Source: Bacteroidota bacterium (GTDB lineage Bacteria; Bacteroidota; Ignavibacteria; Kapaibacteriales; HRBIN21). From it: 64,000 nucleotides of DNA. The notes below the pieces were generated by a model. That model had not been told where the DNA came from and searched no databases. It worked only from the letters and a program-made list of their open reading frames with translations. The position numbers were made by a program, and so were the translations under genes. The stretch lies in contig JAUQPL010000002.1 of the NCBI GenBank assembly GCA_030550395.1, positions 188,792 to 252,791 of the forward strand, read 5' to 3'. Of this stretch, positions 8,050 through 17,100 are shown piece by piece. The number at the start of each line of letters is the position of its first letter. Positions within the stretch are counted from its first letter, which is position 1.

Positions 8050-10242
8050 ATGTCCTCGGGATTACAAACGCATAGAGTTCTCTTGGAGCAGCTCAGCCTT
8101 GCTCCGCTACGGTTGTGGCACTTCCGGGTCATTTATCCTGCGGTTGTTGTCTTTCTCCTATTGATTGGAGCGACAATTGCGCTATGGTGGCTCATCCTTA
8201 TGCAGATCCGAGCGGAACGGGAGGCAATCTTTGAGCGGGCGGTGTCTTCGGTGGTCAATCGTCTGGAGAGTCATGTTCAACAGCATGAACAGATACTGCA
8301 ATCGGTCCAGGGGCTTTATGGCGGTTTCGTCCAGGTAGTTCGGGATGTCTTTGAGCTCTATGCCACGGTGCCGGTGCGGAACAACACGGCGGTGCTCTCT
8401 ATTGCCTATGCACCCTGTGTGCAGAGCTCCCGGCTCGGTTCGTATCTTCACTATGCTCGCTCGGAGCGGTATTGGGATTATCGGCTATTTCCTGAAGCGA
8501 CGCAGCCACATTTGTTCCCCTTGTTGTACGTGGTTCCACCACAGGAAGCTCTGCAGCGGACAGGGTGGAATGCTATGGTTGATCCAGTATGGCGTGAAGC
8601 AATTGAGCGGGCATATCAGCAAAATGCGCTGACGGCGACCCCATGGATTCCACTTCGTACAGCGCCGGATACGGTTTGGGGTGTTGCTCTTATCGCTCCG
8701 GTCTACCGTATGCATCCGCATCCCTTTAGCGAGCTACGGGTAGGAGAGCGATTCGTTGAGGGGATTGTCTTGATGGAGATAGCGGGACATCGCCTCTTCC
8801 AGCAAGCATTGGCAACAGCAGCACCGACGGATTCTCTGATTGCCTTTGAGGGTTTTGATGTCCAGCCTGCTCCTGGAGGTGGTGTACGTCATGTTCGGAT
8901 AATGGTTTCCCCGAACTGGCAGGAGGCTTCTTGGCGGGAGCCCGCCCTGCAAACAGAGAGGGCTCTGCGGATTGGAGATCGTAGCTTCTTCTTCCGCTTT
9001 GCCACAGTTCCCCAGTTTGAAGGAAGATTCCAGCGATGGCTTCCCTGGCTTGTGCTGGGTGGGGGTGTCCTTACCAGCTTTGTTGCCTTTGGTTTTGTGC
9101 TCTCATTAGTCACAACCCGGTCTCGGGCATTAGCATTAGCCGATCAGATGACACGGGCACAGCGCCGCATCCTTCTTGCTTCACATGACATCATCGCTGT
9201 CTGGGAGCTGGACGGGCGCTGGCGGACGGCTAACCCGGCGGCAGCATCCCTTTTAGGCTATGAACCCGACGGGCTTGCTGGTCAACCGGTTGAGGCTCTT
9301 GTTGCTCCCGGTGAACGGGAGGCTTTCCGCCATCGGTTAGCTACTCTACCGGATGAGGAGGCGGTCCTTGTAGAGTTGCCAATGCAAACGGCGACTGGAC
9401 AGCTGCGGTGGATCGGCTGGAGTTTGACGCTATCGCGCAGAGATGGTGCCATCTACGCTATAGGGCGGGATGTGACGGCACAAAAAGAGCTGCAGAAGCA
9501 GCAAGAGTTGGCCCGACGTCAATTACTGCTGGCGGAGCAGTGGGCACTGGAAGCCAACGAATTCAAAACAGAGTTCCTCAGCCGCCTTAGTTTTCAACTC
9601 CGTAATGGGTTAACGGGTCTTATGGGATTTACCGAGCTGCTTGCACGGGAGCGGGGTGCCTCTGAGGAGGAGCGTCAAGGCTACATTGCTGCTATCCAGG
9701 AGAGTGCGGAGTACCTTTTGAGTTTAGTGGCAGAGACACCGGAGGTTGCTGCTGTTGCAACTTTGGAGCGGCGTCCGGTGCCGCTTGTCCCTTTGCTTAC
9801 AGAGCTTGCCTCTTGGGCTGAACGTCACGGCCAGCAGCTTGTGCTGCCATCTCTTGAGGATGAGGCACATGTTGTTGCCGATGAAGGACTGCTCAGTAAA
9901 GCCTTACAGGCACTGCTCCAGGGATTGGCCAGTGCTGGTATTAAGGGTACAATCCACTTGCGTTTGGAGTTCAACTATACCGAAGGGGGGTCAGAGTGGA
10001 GCGTGAGTGTACCGGCCACGGATAAGCTCTGCCGGATTGCTACGCTTTTGAGGGACTACCCGCCATTGCAAGCACTCCGTCTGGATGACAGTGAAGCAAT
10101 GTTTGCTTTCCTCTTGGCGCAGGCTTTCTTACGACGGCTACGGGGGGAACTCCGGGCAGAGTGTGTGGAAAATTCCTTCGTCGTGCTGTTCACCTTGCCG
10201 ACGCAGCAGCCATTGCCGACAGCGGCGCTATCGTACGGCTAA
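8050..10242 (+). CDS. CHASE-PAS sensor with degenerate histidine-kinase module (probable pseudokinase)
   Basis: This 730-residue membrane protein has an N-terminal TM helix (about 25-52), a periplasmic CHASE-like domain (about 80-300), a second TM helix (about 333-355), a PAS domain (about 370-480) and a HisKA/HATPase-like region. The dimerisation helix reads FKTEFLSRLSFQLRNGLTGLMG, with F515 where kinases have the phosphorylated His (SHELR). The ATPase-like part retains the general fold pattern and a final LFTLP strand, but lacks the N-box asparagine and the DxGxG and GxGL glycine boxes. It should therefore bind a ligand outside the cell and signal allosterically or through a partner rather than autophosphorylate. 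It follows queC by 55 bases. An ordinary kinase with sequencing errors is unlikely because several motifs are changed independently. Confidence 0.8.
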   Translation: MSSGLQTHRVLLEQLSLAPLRLWHFRVIYPAVVVFLLLIGATIALWWLILMQIRAEREAIFERAVSSVVNRLESHVQQHEQILQSVQGLYGGFVQVVRDVFELYATVPVRNNTAVLSIAYAPCVQSSRLGSYLHYARSERYWDYRLFPEATQPHLFPLLYVVPPQEALQRTGWNAMVDPVWREAIERAYQQNALTATPWIPLRTAPDTVWGVALIAPVYRMHPHPFSELRVGERFVEGIVLMEIAGHRLFQQALATAAPTDSLIAFEGFDVQPAPGGGVRHVRIMVSPNWQEASWREPALQTERALRIGDRSFFFRFATVPQFEGRFQRWLPWLVLGGGVLTSFVAFGFVLSLVTTRSRALALADQMTRAQRRILLASHDIIAVWELDGRWRTANPAAASLLGYEPDGLAGQPVEALVAPGEREAFRHRLATLPDEEAVLVELPMQTATGQLRWIGWSLTLSRRDGAIYAIGRDVTAQKELQKQQELARRQLLLAEQWALEANEFKTEFLSRLSFQLRNGLTGLMGFTELLARERGASEEERQGYIAAIQESAEYLLSLVAETPEVAAVATLERRPVPLVPLLTELASWAERHGQQLVLPSLEDEAHVVADEGLLSKALQALLQGLASAGIKGTIHLRLEFNYTEGGSEWSVSVPATDKLCRIATLLRDYPPLQALRLDDSEAMFAFLLAQAFLRRLRGELRAECVENSFVVLFTLPTQQPLPTAALSYG

Positions 10243-10250
10243 GTGGACTG

Positions 10251-10258
10251 TATTTTTG
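10251..10258 (+). promoter_or_regulatory. -7 element TATTTTTG upstream of the OmpA-family gene
   Basis: This is an exact match to TAnnTTTG, nine bases after the stop of the pseudokinase gene and about 29 bases before the chosen ATG at 10287. It supports that start over a longer reading frame beginning at 10161, because transcription would begin at about 10264. The same octamer precedes several other genes here. Confidence 0.5.
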
Positions 10259-10286
10259 CCCCTCAGCATGTTGGAGGCTGTGGCAG

Positions 10287-12386
10287 ATGTCTTGTAGAGC
10301 TCTGTGGTTGATTGTACTGACAACCCCCGTAATTGTTGCGCAGCCGTTGCGACCACTAGCGCGAGTCGGTGTGTTCGCAGGATACGGGGCGAACTTGTAT
10401 ACAGCACAGTTCCGGCAATTGCCGGGTATTGCTAACTGCTGTCCCGGTTTTGATGGTGGACGCGGGACAGGTGTGATGACCAGCCTTATTGCTGAATACC
10501 CGTGGCTGCCATATGCGTGGCTTTCAGGGCAGCTGGGGTACGTGTCGCTGTCGGGCGAACTGGCAGAGCAGGAAGGTATTGGCAACGTTGCACTCATAGA
10601 CGCCCAGGGCGATACGGTAGTCCAGGAAGCAGAAGTAGAGCATGTTCTCCGAGCCTCCGTATCGGCCGCGGTTGCTGATATCGGCATTAGTTCCCGTTTC
10701 TTTGGCCGCTTCTCCATCCGCGTTGGAACAAACGTTGCTGTGCTTCTTTCTCGGCGATTCCGTCAATACGAGCAATTAGTGAGCCCGGAAGAGTTTGTCT
10801 TCGCTCGCGAAGGGAGCCGTCGGCGCAATGAGTATGAAGGGGATATCCCGAAGGCGCCGTTCGCTTTGCTGGGGGTGGGGTTCAGTGTTGGATATACACT
10901 TCCTATTGGCCGGACCTGGGAGTTAGTCCCAACGTTTCACTACACTTTTTCCTTGACTAACCTCAGCAGTGTGCCGTGGAAACCTTCGGCACTCCGATTG
11001 GGCATATCCATTCTCCGCACGCTCCTTCCACCGCCTGCCCCGATGCGGGATACGGTATACCGGAGAGACACGACGGTTATTGCCGTTGCTGGTTTGTCGC
11101 AAGAAGAGCTCGCTCTTGAGGGCCGCCAAATGCGAACGGATACTCTTGCTATTGGGGACCGTCCTCTATATCGGACCACTGTTGTGGAGCGGTGGCAGCG
11201 TCGGATTCCGAAGGTTTCCCTTCTCCGACCGACGGTACAGATTGTTCTGCCGGATACAGCCACCACGCTATTGGTGGAAGAGTTAGAACAGGAAGAAGCT
11301 TTCCCGCTATTGCCGTATGTCTTCTTCCCTGAAGGTTCGGCAGAGCTGGAGAGGACGCGAATGCATCTGCTAACGCCTGCGGAGGGGAAGAACTTCCGAA
11401 CAGAGACCCTCCCGATGCAAACGCTTCAGGTCTACTACCACCTCCTCAATATCGTGGGAGAGCGGCTTCAGCGTTTTCCGGCAGCGGAGTTGACCGTTAC
11501 GGGGTGTGTGAGTAATGTAGGGGTGGAGCTGGGAAATCGAGAGTTAGCACAACGTCGTGCAGAAGCGGTTCGGGATTACTTGATCCGTGTCTGGCGTATA
11601 GAGCCTCGGCGTATACGAGTGCAGGCGCGATTGTTACCCAGTGTTCCTTCAAATCCCGAAACCCCTGAGGGGCAAGAAGAGAATCGTCGTGTCGAGCTTT
11701 CCTCTTCTATCCCCGATATCCTTGCGCCTGTGTTTTTGACGGAGACAGGGTATGTTGTGACTCCAGAGACGCTCCTTGTGCGCAGCACGGTGGAGGCAGA
11801 GAACTCCATAGCATTATGGGAGCTGACGGTTTCCCACGGTGAGCACACACTTTTTTCCAAAGTTGGGACGGGGAGTCCACCACAGGAGGTAGCAGTATAT
11901 GCGGTACCAGCTATTCTCTCCCGAGGTGACTACCCAATTCGAGCAGAGCTTCGTGTCGTGGATGCTACGCACAACCAAGGGAAAGCCTCCTCTGAGCTTT
12001 CCTTCCGCCGCCTGAGCTTGCGACAGAAACGCTCCGAGCGCATAGGGAATGAACGACGCGAACGTTTTGCCCTAACCCTGTTCGAATATGATAAGGCAAC
12101 GCTTGCTCAGGAGCATCAACGAATCCTGTCGCTTGTTCGGCAGCGTATTCAGCCAAACACACGGGTTGTCATCAAAGGCTATACGGACCGAACGGGAGAT
12201 CCGGTCTATAACAGAAAGCTTGCCGAGCAGCGTTGCCGGAATGTGTGGCAAGGCTTGAATCTACGGGCTACAGTGCCAGAAATACACGCTATCGGGAGCG
12301 ATGTTCTGCTCTATCCCAATGAATTGCCCGAAGGGCGGGCGTATAGCCGAACAGTGCATATTGAGCTGATTACTCCAGTGGATTAG
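10287..12386 (+). CDS. Outer-membrane protein with N-terminal beta-rich region and two OmpA-like domains
   Basis: The 699-residue product has a signal peptide (MSCRALWLIVLTTPVIVAQ), then about 260 residues of alternating strands likely to form a barrel (VGVFAGYGANLY, FALLGVGFSVGYTLPI, LVPTFHYTFSL). A long linker follows, then two OmpA-like segments. The first is around VTGCVSNVGVELGNRELAQRRAEAVRDYLI; the second, at the C-terminus, contains VVIKGYTDRTGDPVYNRKLAEQRCRNV. OmpA domains bind peptidoglycan and tie the outer membrane to the wall; two per chain is uncommon. A GGAGG ribosome site lies about nine bases before ATG 10287 and a TATTTTTG promoter box lies just upstream. A structural role or a T9SS accessory role are both possible. 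Confidence 0.85.
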   Translation: MSCRALWLIVLTTPVIVAQPLRPLARVGVFAGYGANLYTAQFRQLPGIANCCPGFDGGRGTGVMTSLIAEYPWLPYAWLSGQLGYVSLSGELAEQEGIGNVALIDAQGDTVVQEAEVEHVLRASVSAAVADIGISSRFFGRFSIRVGTNVAVLLSRRFRQYEQLVSPEEFVFAREGSRRRNEYEGDIPKAPFALLGVGFSVGYTLPIGRTWELVPTFHYTFSLTNLSSVPWKPSALRLGISILRTLLPPPAPMRDTVYRRDTTVIAVAGLSQEELALEGRQMRTDTLAIGDRPLYRTTVVERWQRRIPKVSLLRPTVQIVLPDTATTLLVEELEQEEAFPLLPYVFFPEGSAELERTRMHLLTPAEGKNFRTETLPMQTLQVYYHLLNIVGERLQRFPAAELTVTGCVSNVGVELGNRELAQRRAEAVRDYLIRVWRIEPRRIRVQARLLPSVPSNPETPEGQEENRRVELSSSIPDILAPVFLTETGYVVTPETLLVRSTVEAENSIALWELTVSHGEHTLFSKVGTGSPPQEVAVYAVPAILSRGDYPIRAELRVVDATHNQGKASSELSFRRLSLRQKRSERIGNERRERFALTLFEYDKATLAQEHQRILSLVRQRIQPNTRVVIKGYTDRTGDPVYNRKLAEQRCRNVWQGLNLRATVPEIHAIGSDVLLYPNELPEGRAYSRTVHIELITPVD

Positions 12387-12437
12387 TGAACACCCTAAGG
12401 CAACTGTAGAGGACGCTGGAAGAAAGCCCAGAGCGAT

Positions 12438-12469
12438 GTTGCACTCGTGCTGGATTTGTTGTATTTTAG
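12438..12469 (+). promoter_or_regulatory. Probable promoter of the HU gene (GTTG - 20 nt - TATTTTAG)
   Basis: GTTG at 12438-12441 and TATTTTAG at 12462-12469 are separated by 20 bases. This matches the Bacteroidota TTTG-N19/20-TAnnTTTG pattern with one mismatch in each box. Transcription would begin near 12475, about 38 bases before the HU start. Confidence 0.5.
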
Positions 12470-12512
12470 TAGCACCGTTGGGTGTAGTGTTCCACAATTA
12501 TGGGGTGGTTCC

Positions 12513-12839
12513 ATGAACAAGGCCGAGTTGGTTGCGGCAGTCGCTCAGAAGGCGGGCATTTCCAAAGCGGTTGCCGAGAAGGCGCTCAAGGGCGTCGTGG
12601 ATGCTATCTCCGAGGCTCTCGCCAGGGGCGAGTCGGTCTCGCTGGTGGGCTTCGGGAGCTTCTCTGTGCAGCAGCGGGCAGCCCGGAAGGGACGGAATCC
12701 TCGAACAGGTGCCCGTATAACAATTCCAGCACGGAAGGTACCGAAGTTCTCACCGGGTAAGACCCTCAAGGACCTGGTTGCTGGACAGAAGAAGGCTGTG
12801 CCAAAGAAAGGCGGAGCGACGAAGAAAGGGAAGAAGTAG
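12513..12839 (+). CDS. HU-family DNA-binding protein with lysine-rich tail
   Basis: This 108-residue protein matches the HU/IHF family: MNKAELVAAVAQKAGISK, VSLVGFGSFSVQQRAARKGRNPRTG, and the DNA-contacting arm ending IPARKVPKFSPGKTLKDLV. A lysine-rich tail after residue 90 (KKAVPKKGGATKKGKK) extends the roughly 90-residue core and probably adds nonspecific DNA affinity. It bends and compacts DNA in the nucleoid. The start at ATG 12513 gives the canonical N-terminus. It is a single-gene unit with its own promoter and a strong terminator at 12866. Confidence 0.95.
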   Translation: MNKAELVAAVAQKAGISKAVAEKALKGVVDAISEALARGESVSLVGFGSFSVQQRAARKGRNPRTGARITIPARKVPKFSPGKTLKDLVAGQKKAVPKKGGATKKGKK

Positions 12840-12865
12840 AGACTCCTTGAGCGCTGATTGTCCTG

Positions 12866-12896
12866 CTGCCCGCTCTGAAGAGCGGGCAGTTTTTTC
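12866..12896 (+). terminator. Rho-independent terminator of the HU gene
   Basis: CTGCCCGCTC and GAGCGGGCAG form a perfect 10-bp GC-rich stem around a TGAA loop, followed immediately by a run of seven T (12890-12896). It lies 26 bases after the HU stop codon. Confidence 0.93.
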
Positions 12897-13157
12897 CATA
12901 AAAAAGCGGAACAGATATTACAGTATTGGGGCAGAGGGGGTTCCGCGCGTGTTTTTTCGGTTGTTTGGAGCTCTGCGGGTTGAGATAGACAAGGATTCGG
13001 TCGGAGGTATCCGGGCGGAGGCTTTCTGAGGTAGGCGGAATATTGTGGGGCTGCCTGTTAGTGCGGTAGTCTTTGGCTTCACCAACTCTGTGATAGCTCT
13101 TGTGTAGAAGAAAGTTGTAGAGGTGATTACTTGCCAGTGCCTATTTTCGTGACAGCC
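12897..13157. other. Non-coding gap between HU and pyrB with a second hairpin
   Basis: No supported gene lies here. GCGGAAC (12906-12912) can pair with GTTCCGC (12940-12946) and is followed by TTTTTT at 12952-12957. That could be a second weak terminator or a leader hairpin for pyrB. No typical -7 box was found before pyrB. Control of pyrB by a leader is therefore only a possibility. Confidence 0.3.
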
Positions 13158-14078
13158 ATGACGGCGTTCCAACATCGGCATCTACTGGGCATTGAGGATT
13201 TGAGTCGAGCGGATGTGGAGCAGATCTTTCATCGTGCAGAGGCATACTTACCCTACTGTCGTTCAGCCCTCTATCGCTTGGCGGATTTGCGGGGCAAGAC
13301 TGTTGTACTTGCATTTTTTGAGCCGTCTACGCGCACGCGAGTGAGTTTTGAATTGGCCGCGCGACGCCTTTCGGCCGATGTTGTTTCTTTCCAAGCATTG
13401 GGAAGCAGCCTTGCCAAAGGCGAATCGCTGTTAGACACGGTGCAAACATTAGAGGCAATGGGGATGGATGCTTTGGTCATCCGTCATCCCGCTGCAGGGA
13501 TATCGTGGTTGCTGCGAGAGCACGTCTCATGCAGCATTATCAACGCGGGGGATGGACAGCATGAGCATCCAACCCAGGCTTTGTTAGATGGGTTCACCCT
13601 CTGGAGGCATTTTGGGCAATTACAAGGGTTGCGGGTATGCCTGATCGGAGATATCTTGCACAGCCGTGTTGCCCGTTCCAACATCGCTCTGTTGCACCTG
13701 TTTGGGGCAGAGGTCGGTGTGTGCGGACCGCTAACTTTAATTCCTCGCAATGTTGAGCAGATTTTTGGGGTGCGACTCTTCACAGATTTACAGGAGGCAG
13801 TGCGGTGGGCGGATGTCCTGAATGTGTTGCGACTGCAGTGGGAAAGGATGGAAAGTGGGCTGGTCCCCAGCGTGGAGGAGTACCATCGGTGGTTCGGCAT
13901 AACGGCGCGGGTATTTGAGTGGAAAGCAGACGTGTGGATTATGCATCCCGGACCGGTGAATTACGGTGTTGAACTGACTCCCGATGTTGCGCTAAGCCCC
14001 CGATCTTTTATTCGGCAGCAGGTAACCCATGGAGTTGCTATTCGTATGGCGGTGCTGTCACTGCTGTTAGGCGGGTAG
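13158..14078 (+). CDS. pyrB: Aspartate carbamoyltransferase catalytic subunit
   Basis: This 306-residue protein condenses carbamoyl phosphate with aspartate in the second step of pyrimidine synthesis. It carries the carbamoyl-phosphate loop FFEPSTRTRVSFELAA, the SSLAKGESLLDTV loop, GDGQHEHPTQALLDGFT, and the aspartate-side HPGPVNYGVEL. The start is ATG 13158; an in-frame TTG at 13131 would add nine residues. No pyrI regulatory subunit or pyrC lies nearby, so it appears to be the unregulated trimeric type, expressed alone. Confidence 0.97.
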   Translation: MTAFQHRHLLGIEDLSRADVEQIFHRAEAYLPYCRSALYRLADLRGKTVVLAFFEPSTRTRVSFELAARRLSADVVSFQALGSSLAKGESLLDTVQTLEAMGMDALVIRHPAAGISWLLREHVSCSIINAGDGQHEHPTQALLDGFTLWRHFGQLQGLRVCLIGDILHSRVARSNIALLHLFGAEVGVCGPLTLIPRNVEQIFGVRLFTDLQEAVRWADVLNVLRLQWERMESGLVPSVEEYHRWFGITARVFEWKADVWIMHPGPVNYGVELTPDVALSPRSFIRQQVTHGVAIRMAVLSLLLGG

Positions 14079-14130
14079 GATGTTATCACTCTGTTGCATT
14101 CGGGGTGGTCTGTGGTGGAGCGGGAGGTCC

Positions 14131-14138
14131 TATTTTTG
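14131..14138 (+). promoter_or_regulatory. -7 element TATTTTTG before the first giant T9SS cargo gene
   Basis: This is an exact TAnnTTTG match 52 bases before ATG 14190, with transcription expected from about 14144. It lies in the short gap after pyrB and would drive the two co-directional secreted-protein genes ending at 22001. No clear -33 box is present. Confidence 0.5.
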
Positions 14139-14189
14139 CTACTGGTGAATCGGGTGTCGTTGGTTTCTCAGTAAAAGAGGAGGGCAAGG

Positions 14190-17100
14190 ATGCAGCTGCT
14201 GTGGACAGGGATTCTCCTGTTGGTGCTCGGTAGAGAAGCTTTGACCCAGTCTGATCCGACCCCTTTTGATCTTTCCTCCGGTGATTACAGCTTCACGGAG
14301 TGGGCAGCGACAAATCCCGCTGGCACATATCCGCCGAACATGATCTTTCACCGCTCTAATGTTCAGGATCCGCAGCTTGCCGATCCAATGACCACAGATT
14401 ACACCGGTGCATATAACCTCACCAGTGGGACACGGATCAACGGGCTGGGGGTCGATGGATTTTCTTTCCTCAATACCGCTACCAATGGGAATCTTGGTGC
14501 AGCTGTTCTGGCGCTCAATACGACAGGCCGGGTGAACATTCAGGTGAGCTGGACGGGGGGCACGGTTGCGACGGGAGCGCGAGAGTATCGGATTCGGCTG
14601 CAATACCGCATTGGAACATCGGGAAGCTTTTCCGATGTGCTCGTTGGCGGACAGCCGGTAGAGTATATCGCAAGTCAGACGGCGGGGCATGCCCAGACGT
14701 TCGGCCCTATTACTCTGCCAGCGGTTGTGGAGAATCAGCCAGTAGTCCAGCTTCGCTGGAAGTACTACTACGTGCCTGGAGCAACGGGAACACGTCCACA
14801 GCTCCGTGTGGACGACATCAGTGTCACAAGTGTTCCTGCTTCAGGGCTGCCGACGCGGTTGTCTGTCGTGGGGATTCTTCCTGCGGTTCCTTCAACGAAT
14901 ACCCCCTTTTCCGTTACTGTTCGCGCGGAGGATAACGATGGCATCCCACGGAATGTGTTGCAGAACACGACCGTTGAACTTTCGGTGGCTGCTGGTTCGG
15001 GAACTTTGGGTGGAACTGTTACGGGAACTATCCCCGCAGGAACGAACACAGTGCTCCTCAGTGGGGTGACCTATTCAGTTGCGGAGTCTGGTGTCCAATT
15101 GCGCGCTCGCCGTACGTCTGGCGACGTGCTTGCCGATGGGATAAGTGCTCCGTTTACCGTCCTCCCACGAGCGACCCACTTAGCATTGGTGGCGGCACCG
15201 ACCAGCGGGTACACGATCGTTCCACTCCCTCCATTGACGGTGGAAGCACGCCGTCCTGATGGGACAGTGGATCCGAATTATCCAGAGGTGCTCACTGTCA
15301 GTAAGGTTTCAGGTCCAGGGACGTTGAGTGGGACGTTGTCGCGGACACCTATCAATGGAGTAGCAACTTTTGCCGATCTCAGCGTAGACCAGCCGGGGAC
15401 ATATGTGCTACAGGTTTCTGCCCCGGACTTGCCATCGGTGCAGACGGCACCGTTTGTGGTTTTACCAGTGCCGCAAATGACGGAGCTCATCGTCCCGCGT
15501 TTTATGAAGTCGCTGAGTTCCACTCTGCGGATACCGGTGTGGGCTTTGGTGGAGTTGACAGACTTACAGCCGAACACGACGTATCGGTACTTTGCCGGCG
15601 GGGATACTGCGCAGACGGCAACAGGTGTCGGTGCAGGTATCACGATCTTCTACGATGCCATTCGGGACACGTTTTACTACAATTCTCTGCGGTCTCTGAC
15701 TACGCCGGGACAGTATTCTGTGTTTCGGACGGGTCCGGGGCAGACAAGTGCGCGGATATGGCTGAATTTGATTCCCAGTACGAATATCCGCTTTACGGAG
15801 GGTAGGAGTATCTACTGGCTGCTCTTTTTAGGTGACAGCGTCGGCAATTTGATTCGGCGCTTCGTAGGGACATTGCCTATGAGGGCACTGGACTTTGGGA
15901 GTGAGCCGACGCGGGCTACAGGTTTTGCCGATCGGGGAAGTTGTCTTCCGCCGCGGCGTATTTTGTGCTTTTTTGAGCAGGAGGATGGAAGTGGACGCCC
16001 TGTGACAACAGCGATGGTTCAGGACGAAGGTATTCAATTGCCGGGAGGGGCCCCTTTCTATGCAGCACTGGATTCTGTCCGTGGAGCATGGGCAACGTTA
16101 ATTCCCAACGACTTGCCGACAGGTATTCGGCGGATTGAAGAACGTCGCTTTGAAGATGGAGGGGTGGTGCAGTACTGGACCTCCTCGGATGGGTGGTGGT
16201 CGAATGTTTCTACGGTCAATCCATCGGGTGGGGCAGCAAATCCTGTCTTGGTGGAAACCCCGTGTGTGCGTCTTGTAGAACCACCGGCGGCTGCGCAGTG
16301 GTGTGCGGAGAATGTCCATGCAATCCGGTGGAATGCCCGAGGAATCCAAACATTGCGCATTGAACTCTCCCGAGATAGTGGACGCACGTACCACGTCCTT
16401 GCTACCGGGGTCCCGGCCTCCAGTGAGAGTTTTGCCTGGCAGGTACCGGACACGGAGGCGGTAGGAACAGTCTACCGAATTCGGTTGGTAGACGAGCAAC
16501 GTCCATGGTATGCTGATACGAGCGCTCTGTTTACGATCAATGCCCCACCGCACATCGTGGAGCAGCCACAATCGGTTGTTGCCTGCCTGGGAGAGCCAAT
16601 TAGGCTGAGTCTTCGGGCAACAGGAACTGGATTGACATACCAATGGTACCGGGAGGGGCAACCTATCCCAGGAGCAACGGCCCCGGTGTTCCAAATTCCT
16701 GAGGCATTGTATGAGCATGGTGGAGCATATACTTGTGTGGTGTCAGGAGTGGGGATGTGTCCTCCGGAGACTTCGGCAACGGCATTTGTTTACGTGGTTG
16801 GTCCCACCCAGATTACGCAGCATCCCAGCGATCAGGCGGTCGTATCGGGAGGAACAGCCGTCTTCCGTGTGGAAGCGGAGGTTGTGGAGGGGCAGTATCA
16901 GTGGCGGCACAACGGGATGCCGTTACGGGAGAGTGAGCGTGTCCATGGTGTGAACTCGTCGCTCCTTACCATTGAGTCCGTGCAGCCGGAGGATACAGTT
17001 GGAGTGTACGACGTGCTTGTCGTTGGGCGCTGCGGACGCGATAGCTCACGGCCGGTGCGGATACAGATAGTACGTGTGGGGTTCGTAGAGCATCCACAGA

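Noticed and set aside
10161-10286. Upstream extension of the OmpA-family frame
   Set aside because: It overlaps the end of the kinase-like gene, and the signal peptide, ribosome site and promoter box all point to ATG 10287.
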